This document shows positions 34,075-42,555 of a stretch of 53,258 bases of DNA, one piece after another. The notes below the pieces were generated by a model, which ran no database searches, was not told the DNA's origin, and worked only from the letters and a program-made list of their open reading frames with translations. Both the position numbers and the translations under genes were made by a program. Within the stretch, counting starts at the first letter, position 1. The number at the start of each line of letters is the position of its first letter. Origin of the DNA: Desulfobacteraceae bacterium UBA2245 (GTDB lineage: Bacteria; Desulfobacterota; Desulfobacteria; Desulfobacterales; UBA2245); the NCBI GenBank assembly GCA_002347265.1, contig DDYB01000009.1, positions 1 through 53,258 on the forward strand. The letters are read 5' to 3'.

Positions 34075-34911
34075 TTACAGCTCGCCGGCCATTTTATCGG
34101 CAATCCGGTCAAACGCCTGGGTCACAGGCGAATCGACATATTTTTCCTGAAAGGAGACTCCGGTATCGCTGCACGCAACCATGTTCATATCAAAAGGAAT
34201 GCGTCCCAGAAAGGAGATGCCGGTCTCATCGGCTGTCCTTTGTCCACCGCCCGAACCGAACAGATCAAACGACTCGCCGCAATGCGGGCAGGTAAAGCCG
34301 CTCATATTCTCGACCAGCCCGAAAATATCGAGCCCGACCTTTTTGCAGAAATTGATGGATTTTCTCACATCAGCCAGAGACACCTCCTGAGGAGTGGTTA
34401 CGATGATCGCCTTGGCTTCCGGTATCGTCTGCGCTATGGTCAGGGGCTCGTCTCCGGTGCCCGGCGGCGAATCGATAACCAGAAAATCCAGATCCCCCCA
34501 TTCCACATCGCCGATAAACTGGCGGATGGCCGAATGCTTCATCGCACCCCGCCATATGATCGCTTCATCCTTGGAGGGAAGCATCGATTCTATGGATATC
34601 ACGGAAAGGTTGTCGGAATAAGACATCGGTATAACCCGGTTCTTTTCATTGACGGTCAGAATTCCGTCCAGGCCGAGCATTCGGGGAACATCCGGCCCAT
34701 GAATATCCACATCAATGATGCCGACCTTGAAACCTTTTCTGGAAAGCGCAAGAGCCAGGTTGATCGAAACGCTGGTTTTCCCTACTCCGCCCTTTCCGCT
34801 CATGACCAGAAACTTTTGTCTAATTTTTTTTAGAGACCCTTTTAATGCGGCCTCCTGACTGGATTTTGAAATTTCCTCTTCCAACGTTTTGGGCGCTTTC
34901 TTTTGATCCAT
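34075..34911 (-). CDS. mrp: Mrp/NBP35-family P-loop ATPase (Fe-S cluster carrier)
   Basis: MinD-like ATPase of 278 residues that binds and transfers [4Fe-4S] clusters. Walker A-type deviant motif MSGKGGVGKTSVSINLA (about 37-53), VDIHGPDVPRMLG, IDSPPGTGDEPLT, and the cluster-binding CPHCGESFDLFGSGG near residue 215. The first ATG (34920) touches the AGAGGAG, too close to be used. The ATG at 34911 stands 9 nt away and is preferred. It follows DUF134 by 125 nt on the same strand, and a strong terminator ends the transcript. No iscU/S genes are near. Confidence 0.92.
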   Translation of the reverse strand: MDQKKAPKTLEEEISKSSQEAALKGSLKKIRQKFLVMSGKGGVGKTSVSINLALALSRKGFKVGIIDVDIHGPDVPRMLGLDGILTVNEKNRVIPMSYSDNLSVISIESMLPSKDEAIIWRGAMKHSAIRQFIGDVEWGDLDFLVIDSPPGTGDEPLTIAQTIPEAKAIIVTTPQEVSLADVRKSINFCKKVGLDIFGLVENMSGFTCPHCGESFDLFGSGGGQRTADETGISFLGRIPFDMNMVACSDTGVSFQEKYVDSPVTQAFDRIADKMAGEL

Positions 34912-35036
34912 CGTATGCATCTCCTCTGAAGTTTTTCAGCACAAAAACCGCTTCATTACACAACTTGCGGGTTGACCTCATTTTAACCGGCCCTGTTCAT
35001 CCCCTCTTTGTTGCGTATCTTGCAAGCACAGACCGG

Positions 35037-35396
35037 TTATCTGTCCTTCGTCCCGGCAGACCTTTTCGGATCCGATTCAAAACCGCCGTTCGCGTTCTGC
35101 GCATTCGAAATGGTGCAGCTGCCGCCTTCAATGCGGATGGCTTTGCCGTTGATCAGCGCATCCGAAACAATCTTTCGGGCCTGCCGGATAATTCTGCCGA
35201 AAGTTGCCCGGGATATTCCCATGGCCTTTCCTGCATCCTCATAGGGCATCTCCAGCAAATCCCCGAGACGCAAGGCCTCGCGTTCATCCAGAGAAAGGTA
35301 AATTTCCTCGAGCTCGACCAGGGGAATTCCTCTGGGCTTGAAATAGTCAACCGGCAAACTGCCGTCAACGATTCTGTTTTTTCGCGGTCTTGCCAT
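35037..35396 (-). CDS. DUF134-family predicted DNA-binding protein
   Basis: A 119-residue protein with a helix-turn-helix of sigma-region-4 type (LSLDEREALRLGDLLEMPYEDAGKAMGISRATFGRIIRQARKI, given here as its landmarks L34, G62 and R76) after the family opening MARPRKNRIVDG and the PRGIPL motif. DUF134 proteins often sit beside Mrp-type ATPases and NifX/NafY-like metal-cofactor proteins, as here beside mrp. A regulator of that Fe-S unit is a reasonable inference. The C-terminal tail (about 90-119) is polar and variable. No clear ribosome-binding site. Confidence 0.85.
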   Translation of the reverse strand: MARPRKNRIVDGSLPVDYFKPRGIPLVELEEIYLSLDEREALRLGDLLEMPYEDAGKAMGISRATFGRIIRQARKIVSDALINGKAIRIEGGSCTISNAQNANGGFESDPKRSAGTKDR

Positions 35397-35793
35397 ACAG
35401 ATTCAGTAAAACCGATTTTAAGATAATGCTCATAATGAAACGGAAAAATACGCACCCGCCCGCAGCTTGTCAAGATTTTTTTATCAATTCCGCCAACAGG
35501 CGCCGGTACTCACAAAGACGCGGCAAGAACGGATTTTCAATTCAAATCCGATTCGAAAATCCGGGCGCAAACAAACGGTTGAATCTTCTTGATATTTATT
35601 GGACCGGCATATATAAAAATCTAAAGATGCCGTTCAACAACAAAAATAAAATTAATAATATCATAAAGTTGTTTTTATTGCCGACCCTTGGGAACATCAT
35701 CGATTCGATTCAAGGGTGAGGCGGGACCGTCGCTGGTCTCGTCGTATCGCTTCACGGCAAGTCTTCTTCGCCATCATGCCGGGGATTTAATCC
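35397..35793. other. Intergenic region between DUF134 and the hybrid kinase
   Basis: This 397-nt spacer separates divergent genes and is AT-rich from about 35580 to 35690. A plus-strand 109-residue frame (35390-35719) is Asn/Lys-rich, has no ribosome-binding site and reads like composition, so I do not call it. Promoters for both directions must lie here but I cannot place them. Confidence 0.35.
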
Positions 35794-37686
35794 ATGGATA
35801 TAAATTTTTCGATATTGAATGCAATCGCCCAGGGCATCGTCGTCGCCTCGCAAGCAAGGATCGTTTTTGTCAATCAGTCATTCACGGACCTTTTCGAATG
35901 GACGCAGAAGGATCTGTTGAATAAAAGCATCGACATCCTGTACGATCAGCCGGATCTGCACGATCAACTGGCCTCGCAATTTGACGGCATTTCTGCGGAA
36001 AGCGCCTTTAAGACCTATGAACTCGCCTGCCGCAGCAAGACCGGAAAAAAACTGCTCTGTCAGGTCACGGCATCCCTGATTCAAAAAGATTCCAACCCCG
36101 GAATCGTTTTCTCCCATGAGCTGCTTGAAGAAAATTTTTCAAGCGCCGGTTCCGGGCTTCAGGATCTGGTCGATTTTCTGCCCGACGCGACCTTTGTCAT
36201 TGATACCGCCGGAAAGGTCGTCTTCTGGAACCACGCCATGGAATCCATGACAGGCATTGCCGCAGAAGACATGATCGGCAAGGCGGATCATCAATATGCC
36301 GAAGCCTTCTACGGATGCAGACGTCCCATGCTGATCGATCTGGCGACAAAACCCGACGCGGAAATCAAAAAATGGTATCGGCTATTTTCCCGGCAGCGTA
36401 ACAATCTTGTCATTGATACCGCCATGGAAAACATAAAGGGAAAGCCGGTCAGCCTGTGGGCCCAGGCCGGCGCCCTGTTCAACAAAAGCGGCGCACCGAT
36501 CGGAGCAATCGAGACGATCCGGGACATCAGCGGTCAAAAAAATCTTGAACGCCAGCTCATCCAGGCGCAAAAAATGGAGGCGGTCGGTACGCTGGCCGGC
36601 GGAATCGCCCACGACTTCAACAACCTGCTGATGGGTATTCAGGGATATATTGATCTGATGTTTCAGGAAATCGCCCCGGATCACCCCCACCATGCCAGGC
36701 TCAGACACATTCAGGAACAGGTTGACAGCGGAGCCGGCCTGGTTCGTCAGCTGCTGGGATTTGCGCAGAAAGGACTATACGAACGCAAACCCTTGAACGT
36801 CAATTCCCTCATTGAATCAAGCCTTGCCATCTTTACGCGCACGCACAAACAGGTTGTCATTGAACGGAATTTCGAAGAAGACATCCGGCCGATTGCAGCG
36901 GATCAGAGACAGATGGAGCAATCCCTGATGAATCTTTTCATCAACGCCGATCGGGCCATGCCAAAAGGAGGAGCCCTTCTCCTGAAAACGGAAAACGTTG
37001 ACTTTATTGAACCTGGGGGACCGAATGCTCAATGCCCGCCGGGCCGTTACGTCAAGATTTCCGTCTCCGACGCCGGCGTTGGAATGGACAAACAAACCCA
37101 AGAACGTGTTTTCGAGCCCTTCTTCACTACCCGTGCAATGGGAAGAGGCGTCGGTCTGGGACTGGCCGCAGTCTATGGCATCGTCAAAAGTCATCGCGGT
37201 TTTATTGAGGTCATTTCCGAGCCGGGTCAGGGCACAACTTTTGAAATCTATCTGCCTGCAGCGGATAGACTCCCGGCATCGGCAGACCTTGACAAGATTT
37301 CAGAAGCGCGGGAGCAAAATACCATTCTGGTTGTCGATGATGAAGAAACCATCTCCGATGTCACCCAGGAACTTCTTGAATTCCTCGGATACCGTGTTCT
37401 GGTCGCCAGCAGCGGCAGGCAGGCTTTGAAAATCGCCAGGGATCCCGCCAACAGGATCGGCCTGGTTATTCTTGACATGGTGATGCCGGTTATGGGAGGC
37501 GAGGAGGTCTTCGAACGCATTCGGGCCATTCATCCGGAAATGAAAGTGCTTCTTTCAAGCGGATTCTATAAGTCGAAGCAGATAGAGCGAATGCTTCAGA
37601 CCGGCAGAGCGGGATTTATTCAAAAGCCATACCGCATTCAGGAGCTGTCCCGCATGGTGGAAAACATGCTGGCTCAGGATACCTGA
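35794..37686 (+). CDS. PAS hybrid sensor histidine kinase with C-terminal receiver
   Basis: Cytoplasmic kinase of 630 residues without membrane segments. Two PAS-like domains (about 5-115 and 122-248), an NtrB-class HisKA domain with the phosphoacceptor His273 in AGGIAHDFNNLL, a HATPase domain with N box QSLMNLFINADRAM, DAGVGMD and GVGLGLAAVYGIV, and a receiver (about 510-625) with Asp561 in LVILDMVMPVMGG. All key residues are present. A fused receiver implies a phosphorelay through an Hpt or a separate regulator that I do not see. PAS domains point to sensing a small molecule or redox state inside the cell; the signal is unknown. Confidence 0.92.
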   Translation: MDINFSILNAIAQGIVVASQARIVFVNQSFTDLFEWTQKDLLNKSIDILYDQPDLHDQLASQFDGISAESAFKTYELACRSKTGKKLLCQVTASLIQKDSNPGIVFSHELLEENFSSAGSGLQDLVDFLPDATFVIDTAGKVVFWNHAMESMTGIAAEDMIGKADHQYAEAFYGCRRPMLIDLATKPDAEIKKWYRLFSRQRNNLVIDTAMENIKGKPVSLWAQAGALFNKSGAPIGAIETIRDISGQKNLERQLIQAQKMEAVGTLAGGIAHDFNNLLMGIQGYIDLMFQEIAPDHPHHARLRHIQEQVDSGAGLVRQLLGFAQKGLYERKPLNVNSLIESSLAIFTRTHKQVVIERNFEEDIRPIAADQRQMEQSLMNLFINADRAMPKGGALLLKTENVDFIEPGGPNAQCPPGRYVKISVSDAGVGMDKQTQERVFEPFFTTRAMGRGVGLGLAAVYGIVKSHRGFIEVISEPGQGTTFEIYLPAADRLPASADLDKISEAREQNTILVVDDEETISDVTQELLEFLGYRVLVASSGRQALKIARDPANRIGLVILDMVMPVMGGEEVFERIRAIHPEMKVLLSSGFYKSKQIERMLQTGRAGFIQKPYRIQELSRMVENMLAQDT

Positions 37687-37779
37687 GTTTGGATGTGCTT
37701 TCTTCCGGTCGACATTGTCCAGGGATCAATCCGTTCGAGTCATTGCGCCCGGGCTTCGAAAAAAGATGATGCGCTTGAC

Positions 37780-38526
37780 TTATACCGAAACGCCTTCGTA
37801 ATATTTTAAAACCCTGGCGATATATTCGCGTGTTTCCGCGGGAAGCCGTCCGGGATTTCTTTCCAGGTTTCCCATCCCCCAGTTGTACGCCGCCAATGCA
37901 TCCCTCACGTTGCCGGCGTATCGGTCCAGAAGCGTCCTGAGATATCGGACCCCCCCCATGATATTTTCCTCGGGATCATAGGGGTTCTCAACGCCAAGCT
38001 CCCTGGCCGTTTCCGGCATCAGCTGCATGAGCCCCATGGCGCCCTTGTCAGAGGCGCCGGCGGGGTCATAATTACTTTCCACGCGAATCACGGCGGACAC
38101 AAGTCCCGCATCCACGTCGTGGGCTTTTGAAGCCCTTTGGATCAGATCATTCAGATCGGTTCGGGATTCGCTTTTGCCTTCCGCATCCATCTGACATACT
38201 TTTGACGACTCTGAATCATGAGCCGGTTCAGTCGAACTGTCCACCATTCGGGAATAAGTCAGATAAGGGGTTTTGACAGCGGCCGCATTCATGGTCGCGG
38301 AAGCAGGTCCGGATGACTGCATGTGACGCAGAATCGAAAGAACAAGGCTTTCAACCGTTGCGGTCAGATAAGGGTCTTGATCGGTTCTGCTTAAAAACGC
38401 CTCTCCAAGAATCGTCGAAAAGTTCCGGGTTTGATTTTCGCCATATTTTTGACGAAGATACTGCCCGCAGCCGCTATGCGTCAGGACCTGCGGTAAAAGC
38501 GGATCGGAATTCAAGGGTATGGCCAT
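37780..38526 (-). CDS. Lytic transglycosylase (SLT domain)
   Basis: A C-terminal Slt70-type lysozyme-like domain (about residues 130-245) cleaves peptidoglycan glycan strands. Visible are the catalytic Glu in VIRVESNYDP, GAMGLMQLMPETARELG, NPYDPEENIMGGVRYL and ALAAYNWG. The N-terminal about 120 residues are polar with no signal peptide, as in flagellum-linked or otherwise unusually exported murein hydrolases. GGAG stands 7 nt before the ATG at 38526 but only 1 nt before the upstream ATG at 38532, so 38526 is chosen (248 residues). Convergent with the kinase gene. Proximity to a FlgM-like protein hints at a flagellar role (weak). Confidence 0.87.
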   Translation of the reverse strand: MAIPLNSDPLLPQVLTHSGCGQYLRQKYGENQTRNFSTILGEAFLSRTDQDPYLTATVESLVLSILRHMQSSGPASATMNAAAVKTPYLTYSRMVDSSTEPAHDSESSKVCQMDAEGKSESRTDLNDLIQRASKAHDVDAGLVSAVIRVESNYDPAGASDKGAMGLMQLMPETARELGVENPYDPEENIMGGVRYLRTLLDRYAGNVRDALAAYNWGMGNLERNPGRLPAETREYIARVLKYYEGVSV

Positions 38527-38636
38527 GATCATGCTCCACTCGAGTGTTTCCCATTAATGGAAACAATTTCCGTGCCATATCTGTCTTCAAAACGACTGGG
38601 AAAAAACGGGGGATGGAATTCTTTGAAACGATGCGT

Positions 38637-40112
38637 TTACAGCGTGGTCAGGAAGGCGTCCACGACGTTCCCGTCAAACTGGGTCCATTTGTTTTTTTTC
38701 AGCTCCTCTATGGCAACCTCCACACTCAGGGCGTTGCGGTAGGGTCGATTGTTGGTCATGGCGTCAAAGGTATCCGTAACGGCCAGAATCCGGGACTCAA
38801 ACGGAATCTGTTCGCCGGCAATTCCATTAGGATACCCTCTTCCGTCCCAGCGCTCGTGATGATGCTGAATGATGGTCACCTCGCGCTCAAACAAAATCAC
38901 ATGCCGGATGATTTGAACGCCGATATCCGGATGGGTTTTGATGATGGCGTATTCTTCATCCGTCAACTTACCCGGCTTCATCAGCACGATGTCGGGTATG
39001 GCGATTTTTCCCACATCATGCAGCCAGCCGGCGATCTTCAGGGATTCGATCTGATCATCGGCGCATTGCATGGCTCTGGCCACCTCGACCGCACGCTGAC
39101 ACATTCGGAATGAATGTTCCTCGGTATAAGAATCACGGGTCTGAATGGACGTCACCAGGGATTTAAAGGTGTTCAGCAGATTGCTGTAGATGCTCTCATA
39201 AAGCATCTTGTTCTCAATATTCAAGGATGCGCGCTTGGTGAGGCTGAGAATATAATGAAGATCCTTCTGGGTAAAGGCCTCCCGGTATTGTTTTTTTCGA
39301 ACGCACAAAACACCGAAGACATATCCCCGAATCAACAGCGGAGCGCAGATCAGCGAGGGGGCGATCTCCGACCTTGTTTCGGAATGAATGAGAAGCGCTT
39401 CCTTTCTTTCCACAACCTCGTTGAGAAGATCCTTCAGCTTTTTGACCGTTGCTTCGACCACGGTCCGATCATGATTTCCACTGAATACCTTGGGATAAAA
39501 CTCCTTGCTTGCATCATCAAAAAACGCCAGCAGGCAACAGTCTCCTTCCACGACCTTGAGCGCCAGATCCACGATGTGTTCGAAAACGCGATCGGTATCG
39601 TCGGCGCCGCTTTCAATGGCGTCATAGATGTAGCTCCTCAAGGACAGTTCCTCGGTCCTGGCCTTCAAATCCAGAACCGTATCCTTCCTGCGCTTCTCGG
39701 TTTCATCCAGAAAAGCTTTTTCTTTGAGGTAAAGACCGACTTTAAAGGTCAGTTCATCAATATCAAAGGGCTTTGGCAAAAAATCCACGGCGCCGTTCTT
39801 CATGGCCGACACCGTCAGGTCCGTAGCCGGATGAGCGGTCACCATGATCACGGGTATGGCGGATTGAACGGCCCGAATGTGGTTGAGCAATTCCATTCCA
39901 CCCATGCCCGGCATCATCACATCGCTGATGACCAGATCGAAACTGTCCTGCTTTAAAACATCCAAAGCCTCCTGGCCGTTCCTGGCTTCCCTGATCTGGT
40001 AATCGGACGCTTGTCCCAGGGCGTCCGCAATCAGCTTGCGCATGGGAACATGATCATCCACGATCAGTATTTTTTTCGGCTGCGCCGGCGATTGTCCCCA
40101 AAGCATCAACAT
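38637..40112 (-). CDS. Response regulator with GAF and HD-GYP domains
   Basis: A 491-residue protein: receiver domain (about 14-130) with Asp64 in LVISDVMMPGMGG, a GAF-like domain (about 160-300), and an HD-GYP phosphodiesterase domain (about 305-490) with His365-Asp366 in GWLHDVGKIAIPD and HHHERWDGRGYPNG (417-430). The HD-GYP family hydrolyses cyclic di-GMP, and the active-site residues are intact, so this should be an active phosphodiesterase controlled by phosphorylation and perhaps a GAF ligand. The hybrid kinase at 35794 is a possible partner. Cyclic di-GMP often controls motility and exopolysaccharide. Confidence 0.92.
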   Translation of the reverse strand: MLMLWGQSPAQPKKILIVDDHVPMRKLIADALGQASDYQIREARNGQEALDVLKQDSFDLVISDVMMPGMGGMELLNHIRAVQSAIPVIMVTAHPATDLTVSAMKNGAVDFLPKPFDIDELTFKVGLYLKEKAFLDETEKRRKDTVLDLKARTEELSLRSYIYDAIESGADDTDRVFEHIVDLALKVVEGDCCLLAFFDDASKEFYPKVFSGNHDRTVVEATVKKLKDLLNEVVERKEALLIHSETRSEIAPSLICAPLLIRGYVFGVLCVRKKQYREAFTQKDLHYILSLTKRASLNIENKMLYESIYSNLLNTFKSLVTSIQTRDSYTEEHSFRMCQRAVEVARAMQCADDQIESLKIAGWLHDVGKIAIPDIVLMKPGKLTDEEYAIIKTHPDIGVQIIRHVILFEREVTIIQHHHERWDGRGYPNGIAGEQIPFESRILAVTDTFDAMTNNRPYRNALSVEVAIEELKKNKWTQFDGNVVDAFLTTL

Positions 40113-40172
40113 AGCACTATCTCATGACTCATAAAATGCCGTCGCGACCGATGACGATCACGGCCGTATTCA

Positions 40173-40388
40173 TTATCGAACGCCATTAATAAGTATATCC
40201 TTAAGGCTGTAAGAAATCTTTTCGTAAGCTTCAGCGCGGACTTCCGGCTTGCCGGAAATGGATACCACGTCGCTCCTGACCGGGCTTCGCATGTCTTCCG
40301 AGTTCGCGCCGGCAATCCTGGGCCGGACCCGATTATGTTTCTGATAAGCCTTGATTACGCTGTCAATCTGATAAGAGGTTATCGCCAT
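40173..40388 (-). CDS. Small FlgM-like protein
   Basis: A 71-residue protein beginning MAITSYQIDSVIKAYQKHN and containing DVVSISGKPEVR, which recalls the D-x-V-x-I-S-x-A linker of FlgM anti-sigma-28 factors and FlgM-associated small proteins of Desulfovibrio-type bacteria. The rest is short and helical (RAEAYEKISYSLKDIL). The start at 40388 is preferred because GAGG lies 8 nt upstream; four more codons exist in frame. No flagellar genes are nearby except perhaps the transglycosylase, so the assignment is tentative. Confidence 0.45.
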   Translation of the reverse strand: MAITSYQIDSVIKAYQKHNRVRPRIAGANSEDMRSPVRSDVVSISGKPEVRAEAYEKISYSLKDILINGVR

Positions 40389-40646
40389 TCCCCACCTCAT
40401 CCTGATCGTATGGAATATTTAAACACGGATACTCTTCTTTGATCTTGTTATCGGTTTTCTGAAAATAAAACTTTAGGACTTTTCCATCTTTTTTCGAAAC
40501 CGTCCGTGGAGCATACCTTTGTATCGACAAATCAAATACATAGTCGAAAATAACTTCTCGACTTCCGCCTTTCTTTCAGATAACAATAACGGCTGGCAGC
40601 GCTCTTCGGCAAAAGCAGCTGCCTGACGATAACAAAAGGAGGCTTT

Positions 40647-41384
40647 ATGGAAGACGGCATTAAACGCGAACAGGTGGAAATCATATTCAAGAAACTCGAT
40701 GAATGCAAAGTCCAGCTGCTTCGAAAAAACATTTTTTCCAGCATCACCCTCTTTCGGGAAGTTCTTGAAAAAACACTCGCAACGCCGATGCTGGCCTCGG
40801 ACAAAAAAGCCTTAACCCAAAAAACTAACGATTACCAGACCTCCCTCTCACAGGCCCAGGCTTTCAAGGATATTTACGGGCCGGTCACCTTTCGCGACAA
40901 CGACATCCAGACCAATCTTGCGTTTTTAAAACAACTGATTCATGTCAAAGAAGAAGAGATGTCCTCTCCTCTTCAAGACAGTCAAGACGTTGACAACCCC
41001 CTTTCCGGCAATGCCCTGAAAGGCGAAGTTTTTGACGCCCGCATCAAAGAAATCCAGCTCCTGATCGAAAAAGGGCAGTTGAGCGAAGCCAGAGAACTGG
41101 TCGGCAAGGATGAGGAAATTGCCTCCCACCTGATGCAGTCTTACAATGACCAGGGGATTGCCTTTCGCAAACAGGGTCTTCTGGACAAGGCGATCCAGGC
41201 GTTTCGAAACGCCATTTTTCTGGAACCGGAAGATGAGGGCCTTCACTACAACCTTTCAAGGGTGTATATCGAAAAAGGCGAGTGGATCCAAGCCCGTAAC
41301 GCCATCGAATCCGGCATCAAAATCAACCCGGATTTCTCCGAAGGAAAAATTCTGATGCAGTACATTCAAAAGCATATCTCGTAA
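40647..41384 (+). CDS. TPR-repeat protein of unknown role
   Basis: Cytoplasmic 245-residue protein. The N-terminal half (1-120) is a long helical region, EQVEIIFKKLDECKVQLLRKNI. The second half holds about two TPRs (about 160-240) with NDQGIAFRKQGLLDKAIQAFRNAIFLEP and YIEKGEWIQARNAIESGIKINP. A strong AAGGAGG lies 5 nt upstream. It is divergent from the FlgM-like gene with 258 nt between. TPRs bind partner proteins; I can assign no partner. Confidence 0.75.
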   Translation: MEDGIKREQVEIIFKKLDECKVQLLRKNIFSSITLFREVLEKTLATPMLASDKKALTQKTNDYQTSLSQAQAFKDIYGPVTFRDNDIQTNLAFLKQLIHVKEEEMSSPLQDSQDVDNPLSGNALKGEVFDARIKEIQLLIEKGQLSEARELVGKDEEIASHLMQSYNDQGIAFRKQGLLDKAIQAFRNAIFLEPEDEGLHYNLSRVYIEKGEWIQARNAIESGIKINPDFSEGKILMQYIQKHIS

Positions 41385-41814
41385 CGGGCAATCATGCGCT
41401 TTTGCTCCCGCAGAAACCGGACGCGCTTCGCACACAAAGGCGTCAACACCGTCTTTGACCACCGATGATGTCCAAAGATGCATCCTTGATTCCATTTTCG
41501 ATTCCGCTTCGAACATCCGCCTCCCGCTCAACCCAAAGCAACGCTGAGCTGCTATTAAAAACGCCTGAAAGCTCGACGTCATTTTGTTCATCCATCTTCT
41601 GCCGCAGCTATTTTTTTGTGGAAGGGAATTATAACGCCCGGCTTTACGGAACCTCACCCATGATTGGAATTCCGATTCAACACGCCTGTGGCATAAAATG
41701 CCGAATTGTACTAAACTCATCCATTCATTCATCAGTCGGATGATGACGAGACAAACACCGGAAAGAACCGGATTCTCGGTTCGAAATGCACAGCGGATCT
41801 AAAGAAAGCATCGC
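41385..41814. other. Intergenic region, no supported gene
   Basis: This 430-nt spacer lies between the TPR gene and rnhA. Overlapping frames on both strands (158 residues minus, 92 plus) lack ribosome-binding sites and recognisable motifs. A CATT-rich simple stretch (CCATTCATTCATCAG) lies near 41720. No clear terminator or promoter was seen. Confidence 0.35.
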
Positions 41815-42555
41815 ATGGGAAAACCTAAAAAATATTATGCAGTCGCCAGGGGCCGGAAGCCCGGCATCTATACCGCTTGGTTCGGACCGGACGGCGCCGA
41901 GGCCCAGGTTCGCGGTTGCGCCGGCGCCCGATACAAGGGCTTTGCCACCTTGGACGAAGCCCGAGAATGGATTCAAAACCCGTCTTGTGCCGACGCGCCG
42001 GCCAGGACCGCCCGTCTTGCCGCCCAGGACGAAACCGTCGAAACGCCCCTCGACGCGGTTTTCGTTTATACCGACGGAAGCAGCCGGGGGAATCCCGGGC
42101 CCGGCGGATACGCAGCGGTCATCATTGACAAAAAAAAACGGACCGAGCTTTCCCGGGGATTTGCGCGGACCACCAACAACCGCATGGAACTGAAGGCCTG
42201 CATCGCGGCGCTTGAAGCCATTAAAACGCCCTCCGACATCGTGCTTCACAGCGATTCACGCTATGTGGTCAACGGCATTTCCCTGGGCTGGGCCCGAAAA
42301 TGGAGGGCCAGCAACTGGATGCGCACGAAAAACGAGCGTGCCGAAAACTGCGACCTGTGGGCAAGGCTGCTGGAACTGTGCGAGTTTCACCGGGTGCAAT
42401 TCGTTTGGGTACGCGGCCATGCCGGACACCCGGAAAACGAGCGCTGCGACGCCCTGGCCGTCGAGGCCGCCGAAGGGGAAAACCTCGAACCGGACGAGGG
42501 TTATGTAAAAGGCCGCACCTGTCCCTTGCCCGAATACGATGAAAGGGCTGAGTAA
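41815..42555 (+). CDS. rnhA: Ribonuclease HI with N-terminal hybrid-binding domain
   Basis: Cleaves RNA in RNA-DNA hybrids. It has 246 residues: an N-terminal viroplasmin/RNase H1 hybrid-binding domain (about 5-50, KKYYAVARGRKPGIYTAW and YKGFATLDEAREW), a linker, and the RNase H fold with catalytic Asp87 (VYTDGSSRGNPGPGGYA), Glu125 (NNRMELKACIAAL), Asp147 (LHSDSRYV) and Asp212 (GHAGHPENERCDALA). The extra domain is common in eukaryotic RNase H1 and in some bacteria but absent from E. coli RnhA. The uup ATG follows the stop codon directly, so the two are coupled. Confidence 0.93.
   Translation: MGKPKKYYAVARGRKPGIYTAWFGPDGAEAQVRGCAGARYKGFATLDEAREWIQNPSCADAPARTARLAAQDETVETPLDAVFVYTDGSSRGNPGPGGYAAVIIDKKKRTELSRGFARTTNNRMELKACIAALEAIKTPSDIVLHSDSRYVVNGISLGWARKWRASNWMRTKNERAENCDLWARLLELCEFHRVQFVWVRGHAGHPENERCDALAVEAAEGENLEPDEGYVKGRTCPLPEYDERAE

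Noticed and set aside
35390..35719. 109-residue plus-strand frame before the hybrid kinase
   Set aside because: Asn/Lys-rich sequence follows from AT-rich DNA; there is no ribosome-binding site or motif.
37720..37765. tRNA T-arm-like CGTTCGAGTC
   Set aside because: No acceptor stem, anticodon arm or CCA-side pairing could be built around it.
41256..41743. Frames in the TPR-rnhA spacer
   Set aside because: Overlapping frames on both strands, without ribosome-binding sites or recognisable domains.
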